Positions 55,638 through 64,000 of a stretch of 64,000 nucleotides of DNA are shown here, piece after piece. The DNA is taken from the NCBI RefSeq assembly GCF_014279815.1, contig NZ_CP047941.1, positions 2,170,001 to 2,234,000 on the forward strand, written 5' to 3'. Made by a program: the position numbers and the translations under genes. The notes under the pieces were generated by a model. The model saw only the letters and a list, made by a program, of their open reading frames with translations. It made no database searches and was not told where the DNA came from. Origin of the DNA: Synechococcus sp. NOUM97013. Lineage in GTDB: Bacteria; Cyanobacteriota; Cyanobacteriia; PCC-6307; Cyanobiaceae. Position 1 is the stretch's first letter, and each line of letters begins with the position of its first letter.

Positions 55638-56579
55638 TCAGTTGGGCGAGGGCATGCTGTCCACGAGACTGCCCGCCCAGTGCAGTTTGCGCGCCAAAGT
55701 GCGGTAGTAGGAAGGCGATTGCTCCAACTGAACCATCAGCGCGTGATGGGGAGCCCGTTGAATGACACAGCATTCACCTGACGACAGCACAGGGCCGCTG
55801 GCTCCATCTTTCCAAAGCTTGACTTCGCGATACCCCTCGCCGAGAGGCCAGATCACCAGACGCGCCCTCGGGGGGAGCACCACAGGACGACTGGACAGGC
55901 TCATCGGACAGATCGGACTGACGATGATGGCATCAATGCCGGGGTGAAGAATCGGGCCACCGGCGGCAACGGCATACCCCGTGGACCCCGTCGGCGTGGC
56001 CAGGATCAGACCGTCACCGCGGACTTGATCTACCACTTCCCCATCAATTTCCAATTCCAGGGTGCAGGTGGGCGCGAGATCCTCCTGATAAGGCCGCAGG
56101 TAAAAATCATTCAGAGCCCAGTGCCGCTCTGGCCCACCCTCTGCATGGTCCGGTCGTCCGGAGACCGGACAATGCAGATCGTCACCACGATGCACAACGG
56201 CCTGGAGCATCATGCGACGCTCCATGGCGAAGTGGTCATCCAACAGTCTCTGCCAGAGGCCCTCTCGACGCAGCTGACCTGGTTCATGGGTCAGGAAGCC
56301 CAGATGGCCGCCGACGTTGAAACAAAGGATGGGCACGTCATGCACGGCCAGATGGCGGGCCGCACCGAGCACGGTGCCGTCGCCACCCAGGACAACCGCC
56401 AGGTCTGGCAAAGCAGGCTCTGATGCCAGCAGCCCCGGGTAGGGGTCAGCAGTGAGACCACTCATGGCCACGGCGACCGTCACACCGAGCTTTTCAAGCG
56501 CCGCGGCACAAGAGCGCGCTTCCTTTTGTGCCAAAGGACTTTCAGCCCTGTAAATCAGCCAGACCCGTTGCAGACGCAT
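55638..56579 (-). CDS. nadK: NAD kinase
   Basis: Phosphorylates NAD to NADP. 313 residues. The GGDG motif is in [14 protein letters not shown] (catalytic Asp), followed by the NE/D-type motif ALNDFYLR and [18 protein letters not shown]. Cyanobacteria usually have two nadK genes; this is one of them. Followed on the strand by the CYTH gene; ndhE is 15 bases upstream. Confidence 0.92.
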   Translation of the reverse strand: MRLQRVWLIYRAESPLAQKEARSCAAALEKLGVTVAVAMSGLTADPYPGLLASEPALPDLAVVLGGDGTVLGAARHLAVHDVPILCFNVGGHLGFLTHEPGQLRREGLWQRLLDDHFAMERRMMLQAVVHRGDDLHCPVSGRPDHAEGGPERHWALNDFYLRPYQEDLAPTCTLELEIDGEVVDQVRGDGLILATPTGSTGYAVAAGGPILHPGIDAIIVSPICPMSLSSRPVVLPPRARLVIWPLGEGYREVKLWKDGASGPVLSSGECCVIQRAPHHALMVQLEQSPSYYRTLARKLHWAGSLVDSMPSPN

Positions 56580-56594
56580 GGCATGGGCGCTGCC

Positions 56595-56927
56595 CTACCA
56601 GCGCAGAAGGTTGAAGCGTTCCATGTCCACTGTGACGCGGTTGCGGTAGAGCGACAAAAGAATGGCCAAACCAACAGCGGCCTCGGCAGCAGCAACAGTG
56701 ATCACAAACACCGAAAACACCTGTCCACGGATCAACTGACCATCCACATAGGAGGAAAACGCCATCAAATTGATGTTGACGGCATTGAGCATCAGTTCAA
56801 TGCTCATCAACACCCGCACGGCGTTACGGCTGTTGATCAAGCCCCAAACACCAGTGCAAAACAGCACCGCTGCCACCAGAAGGTAGGCCTCAAGAGGAAC
56901 AGAACCGGATAGCAGCTCAGCGAGCAT
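56595..56927 (-). CDS. ndhE: NAD(P)H-quinone oxidoreductase subunit 4L
   Basis: NuoK-like subunit, 110 residues, three membrane helices; conserved Glu residues in [16 protein letters not shown] lie in the membrane and take part in proton transfer. Last gene of the ndhA-ndhI-ndhG-ndhE cluster, 19 bases after ndhG. Confidence 0.95.
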   Translation of the reverse strand: MLAELLSGSVPLEAYLLVAAVLFCTGVWGLINSRNAVRVLMSIELMLNAVNINLMAFSSYVDGQLIRGQVFSVFVITVAAAEAAVGLAILLSLYRNRVTVDMERFNLLRW

Positions 56928-56946
56928 GACGGAAGGCAGTGAAGGA

Positions 56947-57546
56947 TCAGGAAGGGGGTTGGTCCACCAGGAGTGGCGTGCGTGCTTTCTCGATCAAACC
57001 CTGATCAACCGATTCACCGGTGCCGGGATCAACCGATTGCACATCACGGCGGGCGAGAACGATGGCACCGATCATGGCCATCAGCAGCAGGACGGACGCA
57101 AGCTCGAAGGGAAGCAGGTAATCGGTGAAGAGATGCTCACCGATCCGAATGGTGGCGCCTTCCCCAATGGGCTCCGGACCTTGAGCCCAAGGTGTGGTGA
57201 CCACCACGCGAGTCAAGAGAGCAAACAGACCTGCACAGACACCACCGGACAGCAGGCGCCGGGTTGTCAGGCCAGGAATTGGTGCCAGGTCTTCCCGTTT
57301 GTTCACCAGCATGATGGCGAACAAAATGAGAACGTTGACGGCCCCCACATAAACCAGGACCTGAGCTGCCGCAACGAAACTGGCGTTCAGAAGCAGATAG
57401 AGCCCGGCAACGGCCAGAAACACACCACCCAGCAGGAAGGCTGAGTAAACAATGTTGCTGAGCAGCACCACCCCCAGAGCGCCCAGTACAACCACGGCAC
57501 TGAGGACCAAAAAACAGATCAGCTGCGTAGAGGCTGCGATCGTCAT
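56947..57546 (-). CDS. ndhG: NAD(P)H-quinone oxidoreductase subunit 6
   Basis: NuoJ-like membrane subunit, 199 residues, five helices. [20 protein letters not shown] in its Synechococcus form ([20 protein letters not shown]) is the family block in helix 3, which undergoes the pi-bulge movement in complex I. It overlaps ndhI by 4 bases. The C-terminus after helix 5 is hydrophilic. Confidence 0.95.
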   Translation of the reverse strand: MTIAASTQLICFLVLSAVVVLGALGVVLLSNIVYSAFLLGGVFLAVAGLYLLLNASFVAAAQVLVYVGAVNVLILFAIMLVNKREDLAPIPGLTTRRLLSGGVCAGLFALLTRVVVTTPWAQGPEPIGEGATIRIGEHLFTDYLLPFELASVLLLMAMIGAIVLARRDVQSVDPGTGESVDQGLIEKARTPLLVDQPPS

Positions 57547-58196
57547 TCGGCACTCTCCTTGCGAGCGGTAGATGCTGCTGATGATTCTCCTCCATCCGTG
57601 GCGGAGCCGGTGGAGGAGTTCAACGAAGCCAGCACCTGATCAGGTCGCTGGCCGGCACGCGGACGCTCAGGATCGACCCCGTGGGGATCCATTTCACCTG
57701 CCGGCAAGTAAGCGAGCTCACGCAGCGGCTGGACGGAAGGATCGGTGGTGACGCTGGTGGGAAGACGACCAAGGGCGACGTTGTCGTAATTGAGGCTGTG
57801 ACGGTCAAAGGCCGCCAATTCATATTCCTCGGTCATCGAAAGACAGTTGGTGGGGCAGTACTCCACACAGTTGCCGCAGAAAATGCAGACCCCGAAATCG
57901 ATGGAATAGTTGCGAAGCTCCTTCTTCTTCGTGGCCTTGTTCATCACCCAGTCAACGACCGGAAGGTTGATGGGACACACCCGCACGCACACCTCGCAGG
58001 CGATGCACTTGTCAAACTCGTAGTGGATCCGGCCCCGATAACGCTCGGAAGGGATGAGCTTTTCGTAGGGGTATTGCACCGTCACGGGACGGCGCTTCAT
58101 GTGATCGAACGTGACCGCAAGACCCTGGGTGAGATTGCGTGCCGCATCGACCGCATCTCGGGTGTAGTCACCGACCTGTTTGAGGAAACCGAACAT
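57543..58196 (-). CDS. ndhI: NAD(P)H-quinone oxidoreductase subunit I
   Basis: Peripheral-arm subunit carrying two [4Fe-4S] clusters. 217 residues; the two ferredoxin motifs are [12 protein letters not shown] (about residue 65) and [12 protein letters not shown] (about 104). The C-terminal 50 residues are Ser/Ala-rich and not in the conserved core. 56 bases separate it from ndhA. Confidence 0.96.
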   Translation of the reverse strand: MFGFLKQVGDYTRDAVDAARNLTQGLAVTFDHMKRRPVTVQYPYEKLIPSERYRGRIHYEFDKCIACEVCVRVCPINLPVVDWVMNKATKKKELRNYSIDFGVCIFCGNCVEYCPTNCLSMTEEYELAAFDRHSLNYDNVALGRLPTSVTTDPSVQPLRELAYLPAGEMDPHGVDPERPRAGQRPDQVLASLNSSTGSATDGGESSAASTARKESAE

Positions 58197-58252
58197 GGCC
58201 TGAGGGAGAGAAGACGGAGATGCCGTTGGACACTGAGACTAAGTACTAAAAC

Positions 58253-59407
58253 CTAACCGCCGAACGCGACAGGGAAGGCCAGCTTGAGCGCTGCCGTGAC
58301 GAGCAGATTGACCAGGGCCAGAGGAAGCAGGAATTTCCAGCCAAGATCGAGAAGCTGGTCGATGCGGACACGAGGGGTGCTCCAGCGCAGGAGAATGGCC
58401 ACGAACACCAGCAGATAGGCCTTCAGCACGGTCATCACAATGCCGGTGGTACCGGTGATCACCTGCACCAGAGGGGCATCTACGGACTGTCCCAGCCAGC
58501 CGGCCAGCCATTCCACTGGAATGGGGAAGCCCCAGCCGCCCAGATACAGCACTGAAACCAACAGCGCTGAGAGCACCAGATTGATGTAGCTGCCCAGATA
58601 GAAGAGGGCAAATTTCATGCCGGCATATTCAGTCTGGTAGCCGGCAACCAATTCCTCTTCCGCCTCGGGGAGGTCGAAGGGGAGGCGTTCACACTCCGCC
58701 AGGGCACAGATCCAGAAGATCAGGAAGCCAACGGGCTGACGCCAGATGTTCCAGCTGAGGATGCCAGCGCCGGTCTGCTGACCGACGATGTCGACCGTGC
58801 TGAGGGAGTTGCTCATCATCACCACGGCCAGCACAGCCAGAGCGAGAGGGATCTCGTAGCTGATCGATTGCGCCGCGGCTCTGAGTCCACCCAGCAGGGA
58901 ATATTTGTTGTTGGAGGCATAGCCACTCATCAGCAGGCCAATCGGCTGAACGCTGCTGAGGGAGATCCAGAGGAAGATGCCCACGCCGACGTTGCTAATG
59001 AGCAAGTTCTGACCGAAGGGAACGATCAGCCAGGACAGGATCACCGGGACGACCACGAGCACCGGGCCGAGGGTGAACAACAAGCTGTCGGCTCGGGCAG
59101 GAATGATGTCTTCCTTGACCAGAAGCTTGAGGCCGTCCGCGAGGGGCTGGAGAACGCCGAGGGCACCGGCGTATTCAGGGCCGATGCGCTGCTGAACTGC
59201 CGCAGAGATCTTGCGCTCCAGCCAGACGGTGACCAGCACGCCGACCACCGCCGCCACGAGCACCAGCAGCATTGGGAGAGGCAACCAGATCAGACGAGCC
59301 GCCTGTTCAGAGAGACCAAACCCTTCCAGGGCCTGGCTGAAGCTCCGTTCAAGATCAAGGCCTGGACTGACCAGTGCCGGTGCGCTGGTGGCGAAGAGGG
59401 TCACCAT
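58253..59407 (-). CDS. ndhA: NAD(P)H-quinone oxidoreductase subunit 1
   Basis: NuoH-like subunit, about 384 residues, eight helices; it forms part of the quinone-binding site. Diagnostic blocks: [33 protein letters not shown] and [20 protein letters not shown]. First gene of the ndhAIGE cluster and 24 bases downstream of gltA. The start may be a few codons shorter than the ATG at 59407. Confidence 0.95.
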   Translation of the reverse strand: MVTLFATSAPALVSPGLDLERSFSQALEGFGLSEQAARLIWLPLPMLLVLVAAVVGVLVTVWLERKISAAVQQRIGPEYAGALGVLQPLADGLKLLVKEDIIPARADSLLFTLGPVLVVVPVILSWLIVPFGQNLLISNVGVGIFLWISLSSVQPIGLLMSGYASNNKYSLLGGLRAAAQSISYEIPLALAVLAVVMMSNSLSTVDIVGQQTGAGILSWNIWRQPVGFLIFWICALAECERLPFDLPEAEEELVAGYQTEYAGMKFALFYLGSYINLVLSALLVSVLYLGGWGFPIPVEWLAGWLGQSVDAPLVQVITGTTGIVMTVLKAYLLVFVAILLRWSTPRVRIDQLLDLGWKFLLPLALVNLLVTAALKLAFPVAFGG

Positions 59408-59431
59408 GTGCAGAGGTTTGATGGACGTAAC

Positions 59432-60625
59432 TTAAGGGCTGGCGGTTGAAACGCGGTCGTCTGGAGGCGTCCATTGACGCAATCCACTGCCGGTGTAGAT
59501 CTGCGAAGGCCTGAAGATTCGATTGGCCCCAAGCTGCTCCCGCCAGTGAGCCAGCCAGCCAGCCACACGGGCAATCGCGAAGACCGGCGTGAACAGATCC
59601 CTTGGGATTCCCAGCTTCCGATACACGAGTCCGGAGTAGAAATCCACATTGGGATAGATCCCCTTTGGACCAAGACGGGTCTCCGCGGCCTCCTCGAGCG
59701 CCCGGGCGACGTCGTACATCTCATCGTGGCCAAAGCGCGCAAACATCTCCTCAGCCAGAGATTGAAGAATGACGGCCCTGGGGTCCTTCACGCGGTATTC
59801 GCGATGACCGAATCCCATCACCTTGCGTTTGCTCGCCCTGGCCTCATCGAGGTAATCGGCAGCGCGATCGGAAGTACCGATCTCCTCAAGCATCGCGAGC
59901 ACATCTTCGTTGGCACCACCGTGGAGAGGACCCGCCAGGGTTCCAACGGCAGAAGCCACCACGGCATAGGGATCCGTGAGCGTGCTGGCCGTGACGCGGG
60001 CACTGAAGGTGCTGGCATTCAGGCTGTGCTCAGCGTGCAGGATCAGGCATTGGTCGAAGATCCTTGACGCCAGGGGATCCGGCTCACGTTCCGTGAGCAT
60101 GTAAAGGAAATTGGCGGAGTAGGCCAGATCATCCCGGGGCTGGATCGGGTCCTGGCCTTTGCGGATCAATTGAAAGGCCGCCACCATCGTGGGGATCTTG
60201 GCGATCAGCCGCACCACCGCGTCATAGATGTACTGCGGGTCGTCGATCGCCCGGCGCGAATAGAACAGCCCCAGGGAAGCGGCACTGGACTGCAGCGCGT
60301 CCATGGGGTGGCCACTGGCCGGGAAGCACTTCATCATGTCCCGCACCCGGAAGCTGACCCGCCGGTGCATCTGCACTTCGTGCTCGAAATCGCGCAGTTG
60401 CTGCGGTGTCGGCAGCTGCCCCCAGATCAGGAGATAGGTGGTTTCCAGAAAACTGCAGTGGGCTGCCAGGTCATCCACGGGATAACCGCGATAGGACAAA
60501 CACCCTTTCTGGCCATCGATGTCACAGATGGAGGATTGGGTGGCAGGAACCCCCTCCAGTCCAGGACGAAAGACAAGACCCGTGCGCTCATGGCGGATTT
60601 CGGCACCAGCGTTTTGACTCACCAA
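59432..60625 (-). CDS. gltA: Citrate synthase
   Basis: Condenses oxaloacetate and acetyl-CoA to citrate. 397 residues. Catalytic His/Asp context: LHGGANEDVLAMLEEIG (His) and GFGHREYRVKDPRA (His); the third residue, Asp, is in PNVDFYSGLVYRKLGIP. The N-terminus GLEGVPATQSSICDIDGQKG resembles the 2-methylcitrate/citrate synthase family that cyanobacteria use. It lies 24 bases upstream of ndhA; co-transcription with the ndh cluster is possible. Confidence 0.94.
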   Translation of the reverse strand: MVSQNAGAEIRHERTGLVFRPGLEGVPATQSSICDIDGQKGCLSYRGYPVDDLAAHCSFLETTYLLIWGQLPTPQQLRDFEHEVQMHRRVSFRVRDMMKCFPASGHPMDALQSSAASLGLFYSRRAIDDPQYIYDAVVRLIAKIPTMVAAFQLIRKGQDPIQPRDDLAYSANFLYMLTEREPDPLASRIFDQCLILHAEHSLNASTFSARVTASTLTDPYAVVASAVGTLAGPLHGGANEDVLAMLEEIGTSDRAADYLDEARASKRKVMGFGHREYRVKDPRAVILQSLAEEMFARFGHDEMYDVARALEEAAETRLGPKGIYPNVDFYSGLVYRKLGIPRDLFTPVFAIARVAGWLAHWREQLGANRIFRPSQIYTGSGLRQWTPPDDRVSTASP

Positions 60626-60649
60626 CCCCCGCTTCTGCTCAAAGTCAAC

Positions 60650-61150
60650 TTAGACGGAGCGCGGAAACAGAAGCCGTGGCCTGAGCAAGGCCTGCAGATC
60701 TGCCATCCCACGGGGATCCTTGAGATCAGCGCACCAGCGCAGATGACAGAACCCCGCCTTTCGTAGGCGCACCCCGCCGGGCCGAGCGCCCATCAGTGCT
60801 GAAGCGAGGTCACCCAGGTCTGGCTCATGACCGACCAGCAGGCAGCGGCCTTTCAGCCCCCGCAGAATCCGCCACGGATCACCACCTGGGGCCAAAGCGT
60901 CAGCCATCTGAAGCGAAGGCGCCAACCCAGCCTGAACAGCCTCCTCAGCAGTCTCCATGGCTCGCCGGTAGGGACTGCTGATCAGTCGATCAGCCTCAAC
61001 CCCCAGCCGTCGCAACTCGCGCACCACAGCACGGGTGCGCAAGCGACCTCGATCGGTCAAGGCACGATCCGGATGATCGCGGCCGTTGACACGCCGTTCA
61101 GCGATGCCATGACGCAGAAGCAGAAGATTAACCGAGCTGGAGTCGGGCAC
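60650..61150 (-). CDS. sixA: Phosphohistidine phosphatase SixA
   Basis: Histidine-phosphatase superfamily, 166 residues. RHG motif in LLLRHGIAERR (catalytic His), Arg in LISSPYRRAMETA, and the second His in LVGHEPDLGDLASAL. In E. coli SixA dephosphorylates the ArcB/PtsO-type phosphohistidine; the cyanobacterial target is unknown, though the window has an Hpt-free hybrid kinase. The 5' end overlaps the upstream DUF3352 gene by 23 bases; a start at 61150 is used. Confidence 0.88.
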   Translation of the reverse strand: MPDSSSVNLLLLRHGIAERRVNGRDHPDRALTDRGRLRTRAVVRELRRLGVEADRLISSPYRRAMETAEEAVQAGLAPSLQMADALAPGGDPWRILRGLKGRCLLVGHEPDLGDLASALMGARPGGVRLRKAGFCHLRWCADLKDPRGMADLQALLRPRLLFPRSV

Positions 61151-62765
61151 GCAGTCGCAGGCTGCTCACCCTTCCATCCTGGACAGGCTGATCCTGTTGG
61201 TCAGCTCCCCCAGCAATCGCCAGCCCTTGGACAGCCGGTAGAAGAGAGCGACCGGCCACCCCTTGCACCAGCTCCCATGGCCGCCACTCACCCAAATGAT
61301 CTCGACTGGGTGAAGCGGCCAGTGCGAGCCGCTGCTCCAACGGAATCTGACCGCCGTCCTGGAGTTGCTGCAGCTGCTGAAGCCGCTGGTTGAGGGTGCC
61401 TCCCTCAGCGCGATGACGCAGGCCGTCCAGCGTCTCGCCCCACCACGACACACCGGATTGGCGTTCCAGCGCCACGGCCAGTTCAGCCTGGAGGGTCTCC
61501 GCACCATGACGACGCTGTCGGGCCAAACGTGTCCAGACCTGCAACGGTTGTCCGTCACTGGCCAGGGTCGACGCTGAAAGTCCCAGGCCCTGCAAGCGCT
61601 CATCCACCCGATCGGACTCGGGACGATTGGGGCGCGTGCCGAGAATCCAGCCCTCACTCCCCTGCTGCCACAGAAGCGGACCGTCATCCAAACCGATCAC
61701 AGCAGCAGCAGCACCGCTGTCAGCAGAGGCCAACGCTTGCTGGATGACGGGCGCGATCCACTGCGCCATCGGTCCATCAGACTCAGTAGAGACCACGGCT
61801 GCCGGATCCGCCAGCACAGCCAGGGCATCAGCATCGCCGCCCGCGGAGCGCAGCAAGGCGTCAGCCTCGGATCCCTTGGTCGCCAGGGGGATCACCGCTT
61901 GGCGGAAACGCACCACTGCATCCATCGCCAGATCGGAACTCTGGGGAGACAGAACAGCCACCATTCCCTCCAAATCCGGCCGGGAGGTGATGGCGCTCGG
62001 CACACCGAGCCATCGATCCATGGCAGGAGGCTTGGCGGTGAGGATCGCTGCACCCCGCCCGAAGCGCTGCAAATCCGACACCAGTTCAGGATCGCCAAGC
62101 TGGTGCTGACTGTCCAGCTGGGAGACATCCAGCGCCTGTTCAAGCGCACCGCGTCCAGACGCCAACAACAACAGATCGTCGTCAATCAACGCCGTGGCGA
62201 TCGGCTGCGGATCTCGGCCGAGCAGGGCACCACGACCACTGATCAGGCCCATGCCGCGGTAACGGGAAATCTGCAGATCGGTCCCTGCAAGGCTCCGGGT
62301 TTGCCAAAAGCGCTGAAGAAAACGCTTGGCCCCGTCTTCATCACGGCTCGACAGCGCCAGCACCCAACTGTCGGAGGGTGGAGCACCGACCTGAGAGGAG
62401 GGTGCCTGGAGCACCGCCAAGCTGACCTCAGGACCAATCCAGCCCGCCAGTTCACTGCTGAAGTCAAGCCCCGCCAGAGCAAACGCTCCATCGCGCAGCT
62501 GGCGGGTGCTCTCATTGACCAAACGGCGCTGACGCACCGGCGCGACGGCCTGGGCATAAGCCGGAACCTGCCGTGGATCCACAAGCCAGTGGAGCGTCAG
62601 CGCAGCATCCCGTGGCATGAAGCGTGCGGCCCGCGGCAACGCGAGGGGTTGGTCGACGATGCGAAGCGGACTTTGACGCGCCATGGCCGACCACACCCCC
62701 AGCGCAAGGGTGAGCAGCACCATCGCCGTAGCGGCCAGGGCCAGCAGGAACGAACGTCCCTTCAT
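61128..62765 (-). CDS. DUF3352 family protein
   Basis: 545 residues: one N-terminal membrane helix (about 8-25, SFLLALAATAMVLLTLAL) and a large soluble region, probably outside the cytoplasmic membrane. DUF3352 proteins occur widely in cyanobacteria and have no known activity. The domain shows repeated alpha-beta units beginning RAARFMPRDAALTLHWLVDP. It overlaps sixA by 23 bases and is divergent from the rhodanese gene. Confidence 0.82.
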   Translation of the reverse strand: MKGRSFLLALAATAMVLLTLALGVWSAMARQSPLRIVDQPLALPRAARFMPRDAALTLHWLVDPRQVPAYAQAVAPVRQRRLVNESTRQLRDGAFALAGLDFSSELAGWIGPEVSLAVLQAPSSQVGAPPSDSWVLALSSRDEDGAKRFLQRFWQTRSLAGTDLQISRYRGMGLISGRGALLGRDPQPIATALIDDDLLLLASGRGALEQALDVSQLDSQHQLGDPELVSDLQRFGRGAAILTAKPPAMDRWLGVPSAITSRPDLEGMVAVLSPQSSDLAMDAVVRFRQAVIPLATKGSEADALLRSAGGDADALAVLADPAAVVSTESDGPMAQWIAPVIQQALASADSGAAAAVIGLDDGPLLWQQGSEGWILGTRPNRPESDRVDERLQGLGLSASTLASDGQPLQVWTRLARQRRHGAETLQAELAVALERQSGVSWWGETLDGLRHRAEGGTLNQRLQQLQQLQDGGQIPLEQRLALAASPSRDHLGEWRPWELVQGVAGRSLLPAVQGLAIAGGADQQDQPVQDGRVSSLRLRARLQLG

Positions 62766-62840
62766 GAACGGACGGTGATGCGGTTGGGTTCATCTTCATC
62801 CATCCGCGGGGGATCGCCAGTCCAACGCCAAACTGAATCC

Positions 62841-63191
62841 ATGAACGGACAAACCCCCAAGCCCCTGAAAGCGACTGAATTGAAGGCCTGGCTGACCAAC
62901 AGCCCTGACCTCACGCTGGTCGACGTGCGCGAAGACCAGGAACTGACGATCGCGCCGTTCCCCCACACCGTGGAGCACCTACCCCTCAGCCAAGCGGAGG
63001 ACTGGATGGGCAGCATCAACAAGACGCTTTCAGGAGATGGCCCCGTGGTGGTGATTTGTCACGCAGGAGTGCGCAGCTGGAATTTCGGCTGCTGGCTGCT
63101 TCAGCAGCAACCTTCAAGGGAGGTCTGGAATCTGGAGGGCGGGATTGATGCCTGGAGCGTGACGGTCGATCCGTCCGTTCCCCGGTATTGA
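62841..63191 (+). CDS. Rhodanese-like sulfurtransferase domain protein
   Basis: 116 residues, one rhodanese domain. The active-site loop is VVICHAGVRSWN with Cys near residue 74; DVREDQELTIAPFPHTVEHL is the entry block. A six-residue loop CHAGVR fits a sulfurtransferase rather than a Cdc25-like phosphatase. The ATG at 62841 is used: the longer frame reaching upstream only crosses the DUF3352 gene on the other strand. 95 bases separate it from hrcA. Confidence 0.88.
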   Translation: MNGQTPKPLKATELKAWLTNSPDLTLVDVREDQELTIAPFPHTVEHLPLSQAEDWMGSINKTLSGDGPVVVICHAGVRSWNFGCWLLQQQPSREVWNLEGGIDAWSVTVDPSVPRY

Positions 63192-63286
63192 GGCCCGTGC
63201 GAAGGTTTTGAAGACCACATCTTCATGACGAGAGGAATCCCGAACAGGGAATTCTCCTTACGATCGCTGCCAATCAGGTGACTGCT

Positions 63287-64000
63287 GTGGAGCTGCTGCC
63301 CCGACGTCAACAGGAGGTTCTGCAGGCCACGGTGCACCACTACGTCGACACCATCGAACCGGTGGGGAGTCGCACTTTGGTACAGCGCTTCGGCATCAAA
63401 GCCAGTTCGGCCACCGTGCGCTCCGCCATGGGCGCCCTGGAACAACGGGGCCTACTCACCCAGCCCCACACCTCAGCAGGACGGGTTCCCAGTCCCCAGG
63501 GTTATCGGCACTACGTCGACTGCCTGTTGCCGGAGCCGGGTGCCGGAGCCCAGCACCTCGAGCGTGAGCTCACACAGCTCAGCCTGCGTTGGGCTGCCCT
63601 CGACGATCTGCTGCTGCAACTGGCCAAGCGCCTCAGCGACTTCACAGGCCTCATGAGCCTGATCACGCCACCGCAACGCTCCCAAAGCCAGCTGCGTGCC
63701 ATCCGTCTGGTGCCCAGCGAAGACCGCCTGCTGGTGATGGTGGTGGCGGACTCCAGTCAGGCCCATCACCTCAATCTGCGCCTACCCCACGGCAGTGCCC
63801 ATCAGGTGAAGGCCCTAGAGCGATGGACTGACGACCAACTGAAGGGCAGTGGCCAGCTTGACTGGAACTGCCTGCCTCAGCAGCTGCAATCCTGCGGCCA
63901 GGCCCTCCACGATGCGCTGCAGAGCCGGGATCCCCTGCGCGGCCCCGGTGACCAAAGGGCCCTAGTGCACGGCGTGTCGCGTCTGGTGGCTGAACCGGAA
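63287..64000 (+). CDS. hrcA: Heat-inducible transcription repressor HrcA, 3' end missing
   Basis: Repressor of chaperone genes. 238 codons visible, open through the right edge; full length is about 320-340. Winged helix at the N-terminus: RRQQEVLQATVHHYVDTIEP, then SATVRSAMGALEQRGLL and AGRVPSPQGYRHYVD. The GTG at 63287 has AGGTGA five bases upstream; GTG at 63278 is an alternative. No CIRCE element was recognised in front of it. Confidence 0.9.
   Translation, partial: MELLPRRQQEVLQATVHHYVDTIEPVGSRTLVQRFGIKASSATVRSAMGALEQRGLLTQPHTSAGRVPSPQGYRHYVDCLLPEPGAGAQHLERELTQLSLRWAALDDLLLQLAKRLSDFTGLMSLITPPQRSQSQLRAIRLVPSEDRLLVMVVADSSQAHHLNLRLPHGSAHQVKALERWTDDQLKGSGQLDWNCLPQQLQSCGQALHDALQSRDPLRGPGDQRALVHGVSRLVAEPE

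Noticed and set aside
61737-62840. Upstream extension of the rhodanese frame by 368 codons
   Set aside because: The extension is antisense to the DUF3352 gene and reads as low-quality protein; the rhodanese domain starts at ATG 62841.
63230-63258. Imperfect inverted repeat upstream of hrcA, considered as a CIRCE element
   Set aside because: The arms (GGAATCCC / GGGAATTCTCC) do not resemble the CIRCE consensus TTAGCACTC-N9-GAGTGCTAA, and the stem is irregular. It may be a weak terminator for the rhodanese gene.

Overview
The window is a compact, GC-rich piece of chromosome from a marine picocyanobacterium, most likely a Synechococcus of the marine cluster. Evidence for an oxygenic cyanobacterium: a photosystem II D2 gene (psbD), the photosystem I assembly gene ycf3, NDH-1 genes ndhA/I/G/E, ndhF, ndhD and ndhM, the regulators RpaA and RpaB, ycf34, the carotenoid genes pds, crtB and a Z-ISO/NnrU homologue, and an SLH-domain porin of the Synechococcus type. 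Neighbouring genes commonly overlap by 1-30 bases and intergenic gaps are short. The species was not determined.

Layout. 1-3.1 kb: left-edge partial cysK, the porin, and a small terminated transcription unit with a possible 17-codon ORF. 3.2-10.1 kb: envelope sugar genes (two GT-C transferases around a GT2-GtrA fusion, a DUF2079 protein) and an unknown membrane protein. 10.2-13.7 kb: stand-alone psbD, a UPF0367 gene, an orphan ABC ATPase, tRNA-Asn and rpaA. 13.7-19.6 kb: holB, tmk, a copper P-type ATPase, ycf3, radA. 19.7-25.9 kb: rpaB running into the lipid genes plsX, fabH, fabD and a plsC-like gene, then a DUF218 gene, tsaB and ycf34 on the other strand. 25.9-27.7 kb: cca and an RRM RNA-binding protein gene with an in-frame amber stop.

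27.7-42.9 kb looks like an accessory region: two neighbouring small membrane proteins sharing a juxtamembrane motif, a DevBCA-type exporter, a hydrolase, an MFS transporter, a VOC protein, a Rieske oxygenase, a MinD-like ATPase with a small partner gene, and a TolC channel. It ends in an unusual operon in which a hybrid sensor kinase, a CheY-like receiver and an H-box/receiver protein lie between phytoene desaturase (pds) and phytoene synthase (crtB). The kinase and TolC genes are visibly more A/T-rich than the flanks.

42.9-64 kb returns to core genes: pds, ndhM, a DUF3172 protein, a RbcR-type LysR regulator, the Z-ISO homologue, ndhF, ndhD, a LapA protein, scpA, a sugar nucleotidyltransferase, metF, a PedR-like LuxR protein, a CYTH protein, nadK, the ndhA-I-G-E cluster, gltA, sixA, a DUF3352 protein, a rhodanese, and hrcA cut by the right edge.

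Functionally the window joins light harvesting and electron transport (psbD, ycf3, ndh), carotenoid synthesis (crtB, pds and probably Z-ISO in sequence), membrane lipid synthesis linked to RpaB, and export or envelope modification. The most unusual content is the signalling module inside the carotenoid operon, the RRM gene with a stop at codon 15, the small terminated unit near 3 kb, and the paired HES-motif membrane proteins. All functions are read from sequence and family knowledge; no database search was run.
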